Shown piece after piece: positions 1-7,354 of a stretch of DNA of 13,655 nucleotides. Made by a program: the position numbers and the translations under genes. This DNA is from Bacteroidales bacterium. GTDB lineage: Bacteria; Bacteroidota; Bacteroidia; Bacteroidales; UBA7960. Numbering within the stretch: position 1 is the stretch's first letter; every line of letters starts with the position of its first letter. Under the pieces are notes generated by a model that worked only from the letters and a program-made list of their open reading frames with translations, ran no database searches and was not told the origin of the DNA. The DNA is taken from NCBI GenBank assembly GCA_007122505.1, contig SKTQ01000258.1, positions 1 to 13,655 of the forward strand, given 5' to 3'.

Positions 1-1643
1 CTGTGTTCCTGTGCAGGGTCCATTGTTTTGATGAAAAAAGCCCTGAGGTTTCCGGGGTTAAGCAAACCGTGCTGTAATTGCAGAAATTCTGAACCGCCGC
101 GTTCATGAACATCAAAGCTATATTGATAGCCGAGGCGAAGGTCTCTCAGTCTGTCGAGCATGATGCTTCCACCGCCTCCGTATTTAAGGGTGTTATCACC
201 GAACCCATAAGCTGTAAAACCATTCAGTCGAATTCTTCGGGAGAAACGATCATTGGTACGGAGTGCCATCCCGGGTCTAAAACCTTCGTATTGGTTGTAT
301 CTCAGAATCTGGCTTAATTCTGCGTCTATTTTTCCTAATTGCCAGAAACCGCTGAAAAGTGTTTGCAGTCGTTCTATGCGGCCATCAAGGTCATTTTCTC
401 TCGCTACGCTGTCGAGGTAATGGTAGGTATTTAAATCGCGGGCTGTGAGGGTATCCCTGCGGAAGTCGTCCCAGAAAGCATCGTTTTCCACAATTGTTTC
501 AGGAGAAAATTCGATATGAAACGGTGAAAAGTCCCGGCGTGCCAGCGGAGGGTCCACACGGATGTTTTGCAGGTATGTTCTGCCGGTGCCAAAAACATCC
601 AGTCCTTGAATTTGTACTGAACCATCGGCAAAAAACTCAAAATCGGTGTTGAGTTGCACCGGAAACCAGGTGCGGCCATCTATACGCTCATAATTCTGCT
701 GGATTCTTACCCTTGTGTCGCCTTCGGCATTGGCCGGTTCGGCAATAACCGACTGCAAAGCCCAGTTGTCGGTATGGATATACAGCACACCCCGCAGACC
801 TTCAAAATTCCGGCCTTTTGATGGTCTGTAGGATATAATGAAAATGGTATCGTTGTTCACATAAGTTGTGTCTTCAAGCATAAAGAAGTAGCGGCGGGTA
901 CTTCCAGGGGCCAGTGGACTCAGGTATTCGTTTCCCAAAATAGCTATATAATCATCATAAAAGGAAAAAGACTGCATTTGCGATATTAATATGGCAAAAA
1001 TCGGATGTTGTATTCCTGATATGCGTGAAGCAAGAATGGTTTCGTTGGATCGGTTCGGGTAGCGAAATTTGCGTTCGGTAACGGTTTCCATAAGAAAAAA
1101 ATGGTGATCCTCCAGGTATCTTTCGATCCTGCTTGTGGCGGTGTCAGGCTTCTCGGTTGTTTCCCGGTCGTCGGGCCGGGTAACTTCACCGCTAAAAACA
1201 AATTTGTTGTAGGATTCATAGGAGAAAGACCGCAGTTTTTCCGGGTTATTCATGTCCCGGTTGCGTATGGCATTCTCAATGATACGATGTGCCGGGTTTT
1301 CACCGGGCAGTACAACCACCTCCTGAAGTTCAATCGGCTTTCGCTGTAATAAAATCAGATGGTTTCTATGCCCATGGTCAGGGGTGTATGTCTTCCTCTC
1401 ATAGCCCACATAACTCAGCTGCAAAAACCTGACCTCTTCACGGTGCTGAATGGTAAAAAAACCATCGATGTCGGTCATTACGCCGGTGTTGCTGTCATTG
1501 ATTACCATGTGCACAAATGCAAGGGGCTCCCGCGTATCGGCATCAACTACACGGCCCGACACAATGTTACTTTCTTCTGTCGCCAGGGCGCATACCGAAA
1601 AGAGCAAATACCATGAAACTGGCAAGGAAACAAATAACTTCAT
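1..1643 (-). CDS. DUF5686 / carboxypeptidase-regulatory-like outer-membrane protein, C-terminus beyond left edge
   Basis: The frame stays open from the ATG at 1643 to the window edge: 547 codons with no stop, so only the N-terminal part is visible. Residues 1-21 look like a signal peptide (hydrophobic core WYLLFSVCALA). Residues 27-100 read as a CarboxypepD_reg-like beta-sandwich (VSGRVVDADTREPLAFVHM, then DIDGFFTI and LSYVGYERK), the domain found at the start of many Bacteroidota outer-membrane proteins. Residues 115-440 match the DUF5686 pattern, including SGIQHPIFAILISQMQSFSF near 209-228 and NFEGLRGVLYI near 279-289. From about 450 (RYNQYEGFRPGMALRTND, then AYGFGDNTLKYGG) the pattern resembles the start of the C-terminal outer-membrane beta-barrel. 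Family members are commonly around 800 residues, so perhaps a third is missing. The ligand and precise role are unknown. It is transcribed divergently from gldE. The family call is from remembered motifs; openness and start are seen directly. Confidence 0.88.
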   Translation of the reverse strand, partial: MKLFVSLPVSWYLLFSVCALATEESNIVSGRVVDADTREPLAFVHMVINDSNTGVMTDIDGFFTIQHREEVRFLQLSYVGYERKTYTPDHGHRNHLILLQRKPIELQEVVVLPGENPAHRIIENAIRNRDMNNPEKLRSFSYESYNKFVFSGEVTRPDDRETTEKPDTATSRIERYLEDHHFFLMETVTERKFRYPNRSNETILASRISGIQHPIFAILISQMQSFSFYDDYIAILGNEYLSPLAPGSTRRYFFMLEDTTYVNNDTIFIISYRPSKGRNFEGLRGVLYIHTDNWALQSVIAEPANAEGDTRVRIQQNYERIDGRTWFPVQLNTDFEFFADGSVQIQGLDVFGTGRTYLQNIRVDPPLARRDFSPFHIEFSPETIVENDAFWDDFRRDTLTARDLNTYHYLDSVARENDLDGRIERLQTLFSGFWQLGKIDAELSQILRYNQYEGFRPGMALRTNDRFSRRIRLNGFTAYGFGDNTLKYGGGGSIMLDRLRDLRLGYQYSFDVHERGGSEFLQLQHGLLNPGNLRAFFIKTMDPAQEH

Positions 1644-1676
1644 TGGGTAATATCGTTCTGTTTTCCGGTTTTCGCA

Positions 1677-1707
1677 ATACAACCGGTAATTGTAAATCCG
1701 GTTGTAT
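1677..1707. repeat. Perfect 10-bp inverted repeat in the leader of the DUF5686 gene
   Basis: ATACAACCGG at 1677-1686 is repeated as its exact reverse complement CCGGTTGTAT at 1698-1707, with an 11-base AT-rich loop. It lies 34 bp upstream of the DUF5686 start codon and downstream of that gene's candidate promoter, so it would form a hairpin in the 5' untranslated RNA or act as a dyad operator. No U-tract follows on either strand, which argues against a terminator. A further CCGGTT lies at 1665-1670. Confidence 0.6.
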
Positions 1708-1740
1708 CTGTCATAACCGCAAACTATCATTCCAGCACTC

Positions 1741-1748
1741 CAAAGATA
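1741..1748 (-). promoter_or_regulatory. Candidate -7 element for the DUF5686 gene
   Basis: On the minus strand 1748-1741 reads TATCTTTG, a perfect match to the Bacteroidota -7 consensus TAnnTTTG. Transcription would start near 1735 and give a leader of about 90 bases containing the inverted repeat at 1677-1707. I see no clear TTTG -33 element at the expected distance, so this is a moderate call. Confidence 0.4.
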
Positions 1749-1772
1749 ACAATTTGACTGATGTCGTTCATG

Positions 1773-1806
1773 TTTTCATTTTACAGAGAAAAATGTATTA
1801 TTTTTG
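1773..1806 (+). promoter_or_regulatory. Candidate promoter for gldE-gldD
   Basis: TATTTTTG at 1799-1806 is a perfect TAnnTTTG -7 element. A T-rich stretch at 1773-1777 (TTTTC) lies where a degenerate -33 element would fall. The predicted transcript start near 1813 leaves a leader of roughly 17 bases before the TTG start at 1830, short but normal for this phylum. Confidence 0.5.
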
Positions 1807-1829
1807 CATAAATCAAAGAATAAAAAGCT

Positions 1830-3158
1830 TTGGAAGATCCATCCGAACCTTATTCGTGTACAGTGACCATCCTGGTTGCTTTATCCCAACAGATTTCAAC
1901 GGAAGCCTTCCTCGGCCTTGGGGTCATGCTTCTGCTTCTTTTTTTCTCTGCCATGGTTTCAGGTTCTGAGATTGCCTTTTTTTCTCTTACCCATAACCAT
2001 ATCGAGTATCTTAGAAAGGGGGAAAAGAAAATCCACAGGAAAACGCTTGCTTTGCTGGAGCGTCCCAATACATTGCTGGCCACAATATTGATTGCCAACA
2101 ATGTGATCAATATTGCCATCATTATATTGTCGACCATGGTGTTCCGGGCCTTTTTCACCCTGGAAATCCCCGGGGTGCTTGCTTTTATTTTGCAGGTTGC
2201 CCTGGTTACCTTCCTGATTTTGCTGTTTGCAGAAGTGTTGCCGAAGATATATGCATCCCGCTATCCACAGCGCTTTTCTGAGAAGATGACTGCGCCGCTG
2301 CTGGTGTTGCGGAAATTTTTTCAGCCGTTGAGCAACCTGCTTGTAAAATCCACAAAGCTGATTGACAAGCGCATGGAGAAGAAGAGACCTAAGATCAGCA
2401 TGCATGAGTTGTCGCACGCACTGGAAATCACAAGTGATGAAGGAACTACTGAGGAAGATAAGCAGTTGCTTAGGGGCATCGTTCGGTTTGGCAACATATA
2501 CGTTCGTGAGATCATGAAGTCGCGGGTAGATACGGTAGCGGTGGAATATAATACCCCCTTCTCCAGGCTCATAGAAGTTATCAGGGATGCCGGCTACAGT
2601 CGCATTCCGGTTTACCGTAACAATTTCGACAATGTGGAGGGTATTCTTTACATCAAGGACTTGCTTCCATACCTGGACAAGGGAACAGACTTTCAATGGC
2701 AGAAACTGATCCGCAATGTTTTTTTTGTATTTGAAAGCAAGAGGATCAATGATTTGCTGAAAGAATTCCAGGAAAAGAAAATTCATCTGGCCATCGTGGT
2801 TGACGAATATGGCGGAACTTCGGGCCTGATTACCATGGAGGATATTTTGGAGGAAATTGTAGGGGAGATCAATGATGAATTTGATATGGAGCAGGCCATC
2901 TATTCAAAGCTGGACAACAACACCTTTGTATTTGAAGGTAAAACCCTGCTCAAGGATTTCTGCAAAATCACGGGAGTGGAAGATGATATTTTTAATGAAG
3001 CAAGGGGTGAAGCAGATACCCTGGCCGGTCTGATTTTGGAAATTGAACAGGAAATTCCTTTTAAGGGAGCCAAAATAAAAGCAGGGATTTTTGAGTTTGA
3101 AATAGAAAGCGTTGATAAACGGCGCATAAAACGGATAAAGGTGTCAATAACTGAATAG
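1830..3158 (+). CDS. gldE: Gliding motility-associated protein GldE (CNNM/CBS/CorC_HlyC family)
   Basis: This 442-aa membrane protein has the full CorC/HlyC layout. A CNNM (DUF21) transmembrane domain spans about 25-205, with SGSEIAFFSL at 44-53, LIANNVINI at 87-95 and FAEVLPKIYASR at 133-144. A CBS pair covers about 225-345, the second ending in VVDEYGGTSGLITMEDILEE. A CorC_HlyC accessory domain follows at about 358-440. Membrane segments are near 25-45, 80-105 and 113-138. GldE is known in Bacteroidota as the partner of GldD, needed for gliding and linked to type IX secretion; related proteins outside the phylum are Mg/Co transport-linked. The gldD gene follows after 4 bp, which separates this from a generic hemolysin-type paralogue. 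The chosen start is TTG at 1830, giving MEDPSEP, similar to the MDP-like starts of homologues; GTG at 1863 is the alternative. No strong Shine-Dalgarno is visible. Confidence 0.93.
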   Translation: MEDPSEPYSCTVTILVALSQQISTEAFLGLGVMLLLLFFSAMVSGSEIAFFSLTHNHIEYLRKGEKKIHRKTLALLERPNTLLATILIANNVINIAIIILSTMVFRAFFTLEIPGVLAFILQVALVTFLILLFAEVLPKIYASRYPQRFSEKMTAPLLVLRKFFQPLSNLLVKSTKLIDKRMEKKRPKISMHELSHALEITSDEGTTEEDKQLLRGIVRFGNIYVREIMKSRVDTVAVEYNTPFSRLIEVIRDAGYSRIPVYRNNFDNVEGILYIKDLLPYLDKGTDFQWQKLIRNVFFVFESKRINDLLKEFQEKKIHLAIVVDEYGGTSGLITMEDILEEIVGEINDEFDMEQAIYSKLDNNTFVFEGKTLLKDFCKITGVEDDIFNEARGEADTLAGLILEIEQEIPFKGAKIKAGIFEFEIESVDKRRIKRIKVSITE

Positions 3159-3162
3159 GATT

Positions 3163-3741
3163 ATGGGCAGGCTCTTTTTGCTGGTTTTCTTTTTTTCTTT
3201 CCTGCTGGTTTGTTGTAAAAGTCCTGATACTCCCTTACCCAGGGCATATTTTCGCATTGCATTGCCTGAAAAAGACTACAGGTACTTTGACGAAGGTTTT
3301 CCTTATTCATTTGCTTATCCCGTTTATGCCGGGGTGTTGCCCGATACACGTGAAACGGCTGAACCCTATTGGTCTGATATTGTTTACCCGGAATTCAGTG
3401 GGCGTATACATTTGAGCTACAAGCCTGTAGCTGGGCAAAGGGAGTTGTTCGGGCTATTTGAGGATGCGCGTACTTTTGTGCACAGGCATATCCCTAAAGC
3501 TACCGCCATACGCGAAGAGGTGATCGTGTATCCGGACAGAAGGGTTTACGGGATGCTCTATCATATCAGGGGCAAGGAAGCGGCTTCACCCATACAGTTT
3601 TATCTCACCGACAGCCTGGATCATTTTTTACGGGGGGCTTTATATTTTCACGTAAGACCCAATAACGACTCACTGGCACCGGTGATTGAATTCATAGAAG
3701 AGGATATCCGGCACTTGTTTTACACCCTTGAGTGGCAATGA
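3163..3741 (+). CDS. gldD: Gliding motility lipoprotein GldD
   Basis: This 192-aa protein has the usual GldD length and motifs: YFRIALPEKDYRYFD at 29-43, FPYSFAYPVYAGV at 46-58, the block YWSDIVYPEFSGRIHLSYKP at 69-88, and PIQFYLTDSLDHFLRGALYF at 143-162. GldD is an envelope lipoprotein required for gliding motility and surface protein secretion in flavobacteria. The N-terminus is a very hydrophobic signal (residues 4-16) ending in LLVCCKS. Either Cys17 or Cys18 would be the lipidated residue, but the -1 residue is Val or Cys rather than the usual Gly, Ala or Ser, so the lipobox is atypical. The start ATG lies 4 bp after the gldE stop with AGGA very close to it, consistent with translational coupling in a two-gene operon. 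Downstream, 3742-3838 separates it from convergent pyk; I see no convincing terminator there. Confidence 0.93.
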   Translation: MGRLFLLVFFFSFLLVCCKSPDTPLPRAYFRIALPEKDYRYFDEGFPYSFAYPVYAGVLPDTRETAEPYWSDIVYPEFSGRIHLSYKPVAGQRELFGLFEDARTFVHRHIPKATAIREEVIVYPDRRVYGMLYHIRGKEAASPIQFYLTDSLDHFLRGALYFHVRPNNDSLAPVIEFIEEDIRHLFYTLEWQ

Positions 3742-3838
3742 CACCATGATGTTTGCAATCACCGGTTTCATCCGCAAATGAATCGCCTGCCATACTAAAT
3801 CGATGTCATTCCAATCAATGAATTTCCGGTTTGGTTTC

Positions 3839-5266
3839 TCAGGAAGCTGGTTTTTCATCAGACAGCATGTTTTGGGCTGTGCTGATCTCTACAAATGAGG
3901 GGCCGGCCTTTTTCCCGAAGTTGCCTGCGAGCACTACGATCAGATCTTTTGGTTGAATCTCTTTGCGGTCGATCAGCCGGGTGAGTGTGGCCTGGATAAA
4001 TTCTTTTTTTGACAGTTCCACATCCATATAATCTGCCATAACACCGTAATTCAGAGCTAGTTCACGCATTACTCCCGGGTCATAGCATTGGGCATAAATG
4101 GGTGTCCGGCCGCGGAACGCAGACAAATAGCGGGCTGTTTTTCCGGTGTCGGTATCAGTAATTATCGCTTTTGTATTTAGTTTCTGAATGGAACGCACGG
4201 CGGTTTTGGACAAAAAGACAGATATCTGGTTGTCGTGTGGCATTACCTTGCTGTCGATGGAAAAGGTTTTGCTGTTTTCTGCTTCCTTCAGAGTTCTTTT
4301 CATCATCATGACCGATTCAACGGCATAGGCACCAAATGCCGTTTCACCGCTTAGCATCACGGCGTCAGTTCCGGAAAATACTGCTGTGGCAATGTCGCTG
4401 ACCTCCGCTCGTGTGGGCCTTGGGTTTTTGATCATTGAGTGCAACATTTGGGTTGCAATGATGACAGCCTTTTTTCTGCGCATGCATTTTTTTACCATAC
4501 TTGCCTGCAAACCGGGAATTCTTTCGGCGGGCACTTCAATGGCAAGATCACCGCGGGCAATCATTATGCCATATACATGATCCAGGATTTCATCAATATT
4601 ATCAACACCCTGCTGATTCTCAATTTTTGCAATGATTTTGATGGGACTGTTGTGTTTGTCAAGGATATCCTGGATGTCCATCACGTCTTTTTTGGTGCGG
4701 ACGAAAGAATGTGCTATAAAATCCAGCTTGTTTTCAATGGCAAAGTCAACATAGGAGCGATCTTTTTCTGTCAAAGAAGGAAGGTCGATGTCTGTGCCGG
4801 GTAAATTGACGCTCTTCCTTGATTTGATCACACCTTCGTTTTCCACGCGGCATATCAGGTAATCTGCATGTTTTTGAACCACCGTGAGGGCGATGTCGCC
4901 ATCATCGATCATGATCTGTTTCCCTTCTTCCATGAGGTCTACAAAGCCGGGATAATTTACATAGAGGCACTTTTCGCAGCCGGCTTTGCCGGCATGTCCG
5001 GAAACCCTGAGCATTTCCCCTTTTTCCACAATCAGGTCAGCCTCAACTTCATTGGTTCGAATCTCGGGACCTTTGGTATCAACCATAACCGGGATTTTGC
5101 CCGATACTTTTCTGACATTTTGAATGATCATCATTGTTTGTTCCGGACTCTGATGGGCCGTGTTTACCCTGACCACGTCCATGCCGGCTTCGTAGAGCTC
5201 CCTGATGAACTCTACATCACATTTTTTGTCTGATACGGTGGCAACAATTTTCGTTAATTTATCCAT
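3839..5266 (-). CDS. pyk: Pyruvate kinase
   Basis: The 475-aa cytoplasmic enzyme transfers phosphate from phosphoenolpyruvate to ADP, the last step of glycolysis. The start MDKLTKIVATVSDKKCDVEF is typical of Bacteroidota enzymes. Catalytic features are present: Arg33 in VVRVNTAH, where many other groups have N-F-S-H; DTKGPEIRT at 63-71; the signature IIAKIENQQGV at 211-221 with catalytic Lys214 and metal ligand Glu216; ARGDLAIEVP at 237-246 with Asp240; and Thr272 in ATQMLHSM (His replaces the commoner Glu). A DTDTGKTAR loop at 371-379 in the C-terminal domain resembles an effector phosphate loop. There is no C-terminal PEP-utilising extension. It converges on gldD with a 97-bp gap and lies 147 bp downstream of the MacB-like permease, so it may have its own promoter; TAACTTTTG at 5289-5281 is an imperfect -7 candidate very near the start. 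Confidence 0.97.
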   Translation of the reverse strand: MDKLTKIVATVSDKKCDVEFIRELYEAGMDVVRVNTAHQSPEQTMMIIQNVRKVSGKIPVMVDTKGPEIRTNEVEADLIVEKGEMLRVSGHAGKAGCEKCLYVNYPGFVDLMEEGKQIMIDDGDIALTVVQKHADYLICRVENEGVIKSRKSVNLPGTDIDLPSLTEKDRSYVDFAIENKLDFIAHSFVRTKKDVMDIQDILDKHNSPIKIIAKIENQQGVDNIDEILDHVYGIMIARGDLAIEVPAERIPGLQASMVKKCMRRKKAVIIATQMLHSMIKNPRPTRAEVSDIATAVFSGTDAVMLSGETAFGAYAVESVMMMKRTLKEAENSKTFSIDSKVMPHDNQISVFLSKTAVRSIQKLNTKAIITDTDTGKTARYLSAFRGRTPIYAQCYDPGVMRELALNYGVMADYMDVELSKKEFIQATLTRLIDRKEIQPKDLIVVLAGNFGKKAGPSFVEISTAQNMLSDEKPAS

Positions 5267-5390
5267 AATCCTGTGTATTCCAAAAGTTAAATCATGATGT
5301 GCGTTTCCGGCCCCAGTTTGTATTGATGGCCTGATGTCTTGCCGGTTCTATGTATCCGCCGGTCATTGCTGGTTATTTTTTGACCGGGCA

Positions 5391-5404
5391 TTATTCCGGA
5401 ATAA
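5391..5404. repeat. 14-bp perfect palindrome downstream of the 414-aa permease gene
   Basis: TTATTCCGGAATAA is its own reverse complement and lies 9 bp past the permease stop codon, in the 147-bp gap before pyk. As RNA it could form only a short AU-rich stem and no clean U-run follows on the minus strand (only an A-rich stretch), so it is a poor intrinsic terminator. It could equally be a protein-binding dyad upstream of pyk, or chance. Confidence 0.4.
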
Positions 5405-5413
5405 GTGTGTTGA

Positions 5414-6658
5414 TCATTCGTACCGGAGTGATTCGATGGGGTCAAGAGCGGCAGCTTTTGCTGCGGGATAGTAGCCGGCAATAACACCCACAAGGAAGCA
5501 TAACGCAATACCGATAAAAATCCAAAGCCAGGGAACAATAAAGGGATTTCCCACCAGAACCGATATGCCGTTTCCTGCCAGAATCCCAAGAATAATACCT
5601 GCTACTCCTCCGATTTGACATATGACGATGGCTTCGGAAAGAAATTGTTGTTTGATGACCGCCCTGGTGGCACCCATGGCTTTACGGATACCTATTTCCA
5701 TGGTACGTTCGGTAACGGATACCAGCATAATGTTCATCAGCCCGATGGCAGCTCCCATCAGGGTGATCAGTCCAATAATGGTGGCGGCAACCGTTACAGT
5801 GCGGATATTTTCGATAAAAGCCTGGGCGATATTGTCGCTTTTGGCGATATCAAAACTGTTGGGTTCACCGAACCGTACACCTCGTATAATGCGAAACAAG
5901 CCTGTGGCCTCCCCGATGGCATCGTCCACCGACTCCATGTCAACGGTGCTGACATTGATGGTATAATTCATGTTTGGCCTGGAAAAGTTTTGCCTCAGTG
6001 TCATGTATGGGATCACACAATTCAGGTCTTCTGAAAAGCCAAACCCGGAACCTTGCTCAGCCAGCACCCCAATTACCTGGTAACGCATATTTGCGATGCT
6101 TACGATTGCACCCAGCGGATCGGCATCACCGGGGAACAGGGTTTGGGCTACGTCATTGCCCAGTAACACCACGTCGGCTCCAAACTGCAGCTCTGTGGGA
6201 GAAAAGTTTCTGCCTGAAGTCAGTTCAGCACCTGACGTAACCAGGAAATTTTCATCGCTCCCCACTACCCTGATGTTTGGGTTCGTTTCGCGGTTCATAT
6301 ATCTTGCCGTGGCATTTCCGGTGCCAAAAACCGAAATGGACACGTAGGCGGGAAAATCGAACTGTGTTTTGAATGCTATGGCTTCATCATAGGATATGCG
6401 TTGGAACACCTGTGTGGGTCCTCCGCCGGGCTGTATACGCATTTCACGGTTGCGGATCGAGAAGCTGTTGGCTCCAAGACGGGCAAAGTTTTCCGTGATG
6501 GATAATTTAATGGAATCTATGGCCGTCAGGATTCCGACCAGGGCCATGATACCAAAAGCAATAATCAGTACAGTTAATGAGGCCCGCAGCATATGGCTCC
6601 TGATGGATTCGATGGCCAGTTTTATGTTTTCAAATAATACGGTTGTGATGATGCGCAT
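5414..6658 (-). CDS. MacB/FtsX-type ABC transporter permease
   Basis: The 414-aa protein has the four-helix MacB layout. TM1 is at about 22-46 (LRASLTVLIIAFGIMALVGI), followed by a MacB_PCD extracytoplasmic domain to about 275, then three helices near 282-310, 337-362 and 366-392 forming the FtsX core, ending in YYPAAKAAALDPIESLRYE. The motif RTMEIGIRKAMGATRAVI after TM2 is the conserved cytoplasmic coupling loop of this family. Such permeases work with a LolD/MacB-type ATPase and often an HlyD-like adaptor in mechanotransmission, lipoprotein handling or efflux; the substrate cannot be read from sequence. No ATPase or adaptor gene is adjacent here. The ATG at 6658 is supported by a Shine-Dalgarno-like AAGGGG seven bases upstream. 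It follows upp by only 33 bp, so it is probably co-transcribed with it. Confidence 0.9.
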   Translation of the reverse strand: MRIITTVLFENIKLAIESIRSHMLRASLTVLIIAFGIMALVGILTAIDSIKLSITENFARLGANSFSIRNREMRIQPGGGPTQVFQRISYDEAIAFKTQFDFPAYVSISVFGTGNATARYMNRETNPNIRVVGSDENFLVTSGAELTSGRNFSPTELQFGADVVLLGNDVAQTLFPGDADPLGAIVSIANMRYQVIGVLAEQGSGFGFSEDLNCVIPYMTLRQNFSRPNMNYTINVSTVDMESVDDAIGEATGLFRIIRGVRFGEPNSFDIAKSDNIAQAFIENIRTVTVAATIIGLITLMGAAIGLMNIMLVSVTERTMEIGIRKAMGATRAVIKQQFLSEAIVICQIGGVAGIILGILAGNGISVLVGNPFIVPWLWIFIGIALCFLVGVIAGYYPAAKAAALDPIESLRYE

Positions 6659-6665
6659 GGCAATA

Positions 6666-6671
6666 CCCCTT
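6666..6671 (-). promoter_or_regulatory. Shine-Dalgarno-like site for the MacB-like permease
   Basis: The minus strand reads AAGGGG from 6671 to 6666, seven bases before the ATG at 6658. This is one of the few clear purine-rich ribosome binding sites in the window and fixes the start of the permease in the short gap after upp. Confidence 0.55.
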
Positions 6672-6691
6672 AAATCTGTTTTTTACAAAGA

Positions 6692-7348
6692 CTATAATTT
6701 GCTTCCAAAAGCCAGATCACCTGCATCCCCAAGACCGGGAACAATATATGCTTTTGCAGTCAATTCATCGTCAATGGCACCGACCCAGAGTGTATAATTA
6801 TCGTCGGGCATATTCTTTTTCACGTGGTCTATACCCTGTATGCTGGCCAAAATGGATACGATGTGTGTATGCGATGGTTTACCTTTCCGGATAAGCTCTT
6901 TGTAGCTCAGTACCATAGAAGCCCCGGTTGCCAGCATCGGGTCATTGATAATCAATGTTTTGTCCTGAAGAGAAGGGCTGGAAAGATACTCTATCTTGAT
7001 ATCAAACCGTCCGTCTTTCCTGTGTTTTCTATAGGCAGAAACAAAAGAGTTTTCGGCTTTGTCAAATGCATTCAGCAAGCCCTGATGAAATGGGAGCCCT
7101 GCTCTTAATATGGTTGCAATTACAGGCTGGGAAGTCATTACCTCACAACCGGCCACCCCGAGGCTGGTCACAACCTCTTTTTTTTGCCACTCCATGGTTT
7201 TGCTGATCTCGTAAGCGAAGATTTCTCCTGCTCTTTCCATATTGCGCCTGAAGCGCATTGAGTCTCTTTGAATCTCAGCATCGCGCAACTCTGCGATATA
7301 TTGATTCAATAACGATGAAGTGCTCCCCAGATTCTGAATCATTGACAT
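6692..7348 (-). CDS. upp: Uracil phosphoribosyltransferase
   Basis: The 218-aa cytoplasmic enzyme makes UMP from uracil and PRPP in pyrimidine salvage. The PRPP-binding loop is at 133-145 (IINDPMLATGASM, canonical DPMLATGGS with one Ala for Gly), and the uracil-binding signature YIVPGLGDAGDLAFG occupies 201-215 near the C-terminus. PVIATILRAGLPFHQG at 75-90 is the conserved substrate-proximal region. Length fits the family. The ATG at 7348 gives MSMIQNLG; the in-frame ATG two codons later is an alternative. The gene begins 6 bp after the acyltransferase stop and is followed after 33 bp by the permease, so it sits inside a likely polycistronic unit with envelope genes rather than beside other pyrimidine genes. 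Confidence 0.96.
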   Translation of the reverse strand: MSMIQNLGSTSSLLNQYIAELRDAEIQRDSMRFRRNMERAGEIFAYEISKTMEWQKKEVVTSLGVAGCEVMTSQPVIATILRAGLPFHQGLLNAFDKAENSFVSAYRKHRKDGRFDIKIEYLSSPSLQDKTLIINDPMLATGASMVLSYKELIRKGKPSHTHIVSILASIQGIDHVKKNMPDDNYTLWVGAIDDELTAKAYIVPGLGDAGDLAFGSKL

Positions 7349-7354
7349 AGCCCT

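Noticed and set aside
1959..2786. A 275-codon open frame on the minus strand, antisense to gldE
   Set aside because: It lies wholly inside gldE, whose product matches its family from end to end; the antisense protein is rich in Gln, His and Lys with no recognisable domain, as expected for a shadow frame.
3670..3858. A 62-codon minus-strand frame spanning the gldD-pyk gap
   Set aside because: It overlaps the pyk tail and is antisense to the conserved C-terminus of gldD; the only unique part is under 100 bp and has no recognisable motif.
5615..6034. Plus-strand frames opposite the 414-aa permease
   Set aside because: Several overlapping frames of similar length exist here, none with a recognisable domain, and the minus-strand gene has a complete MacB layout.
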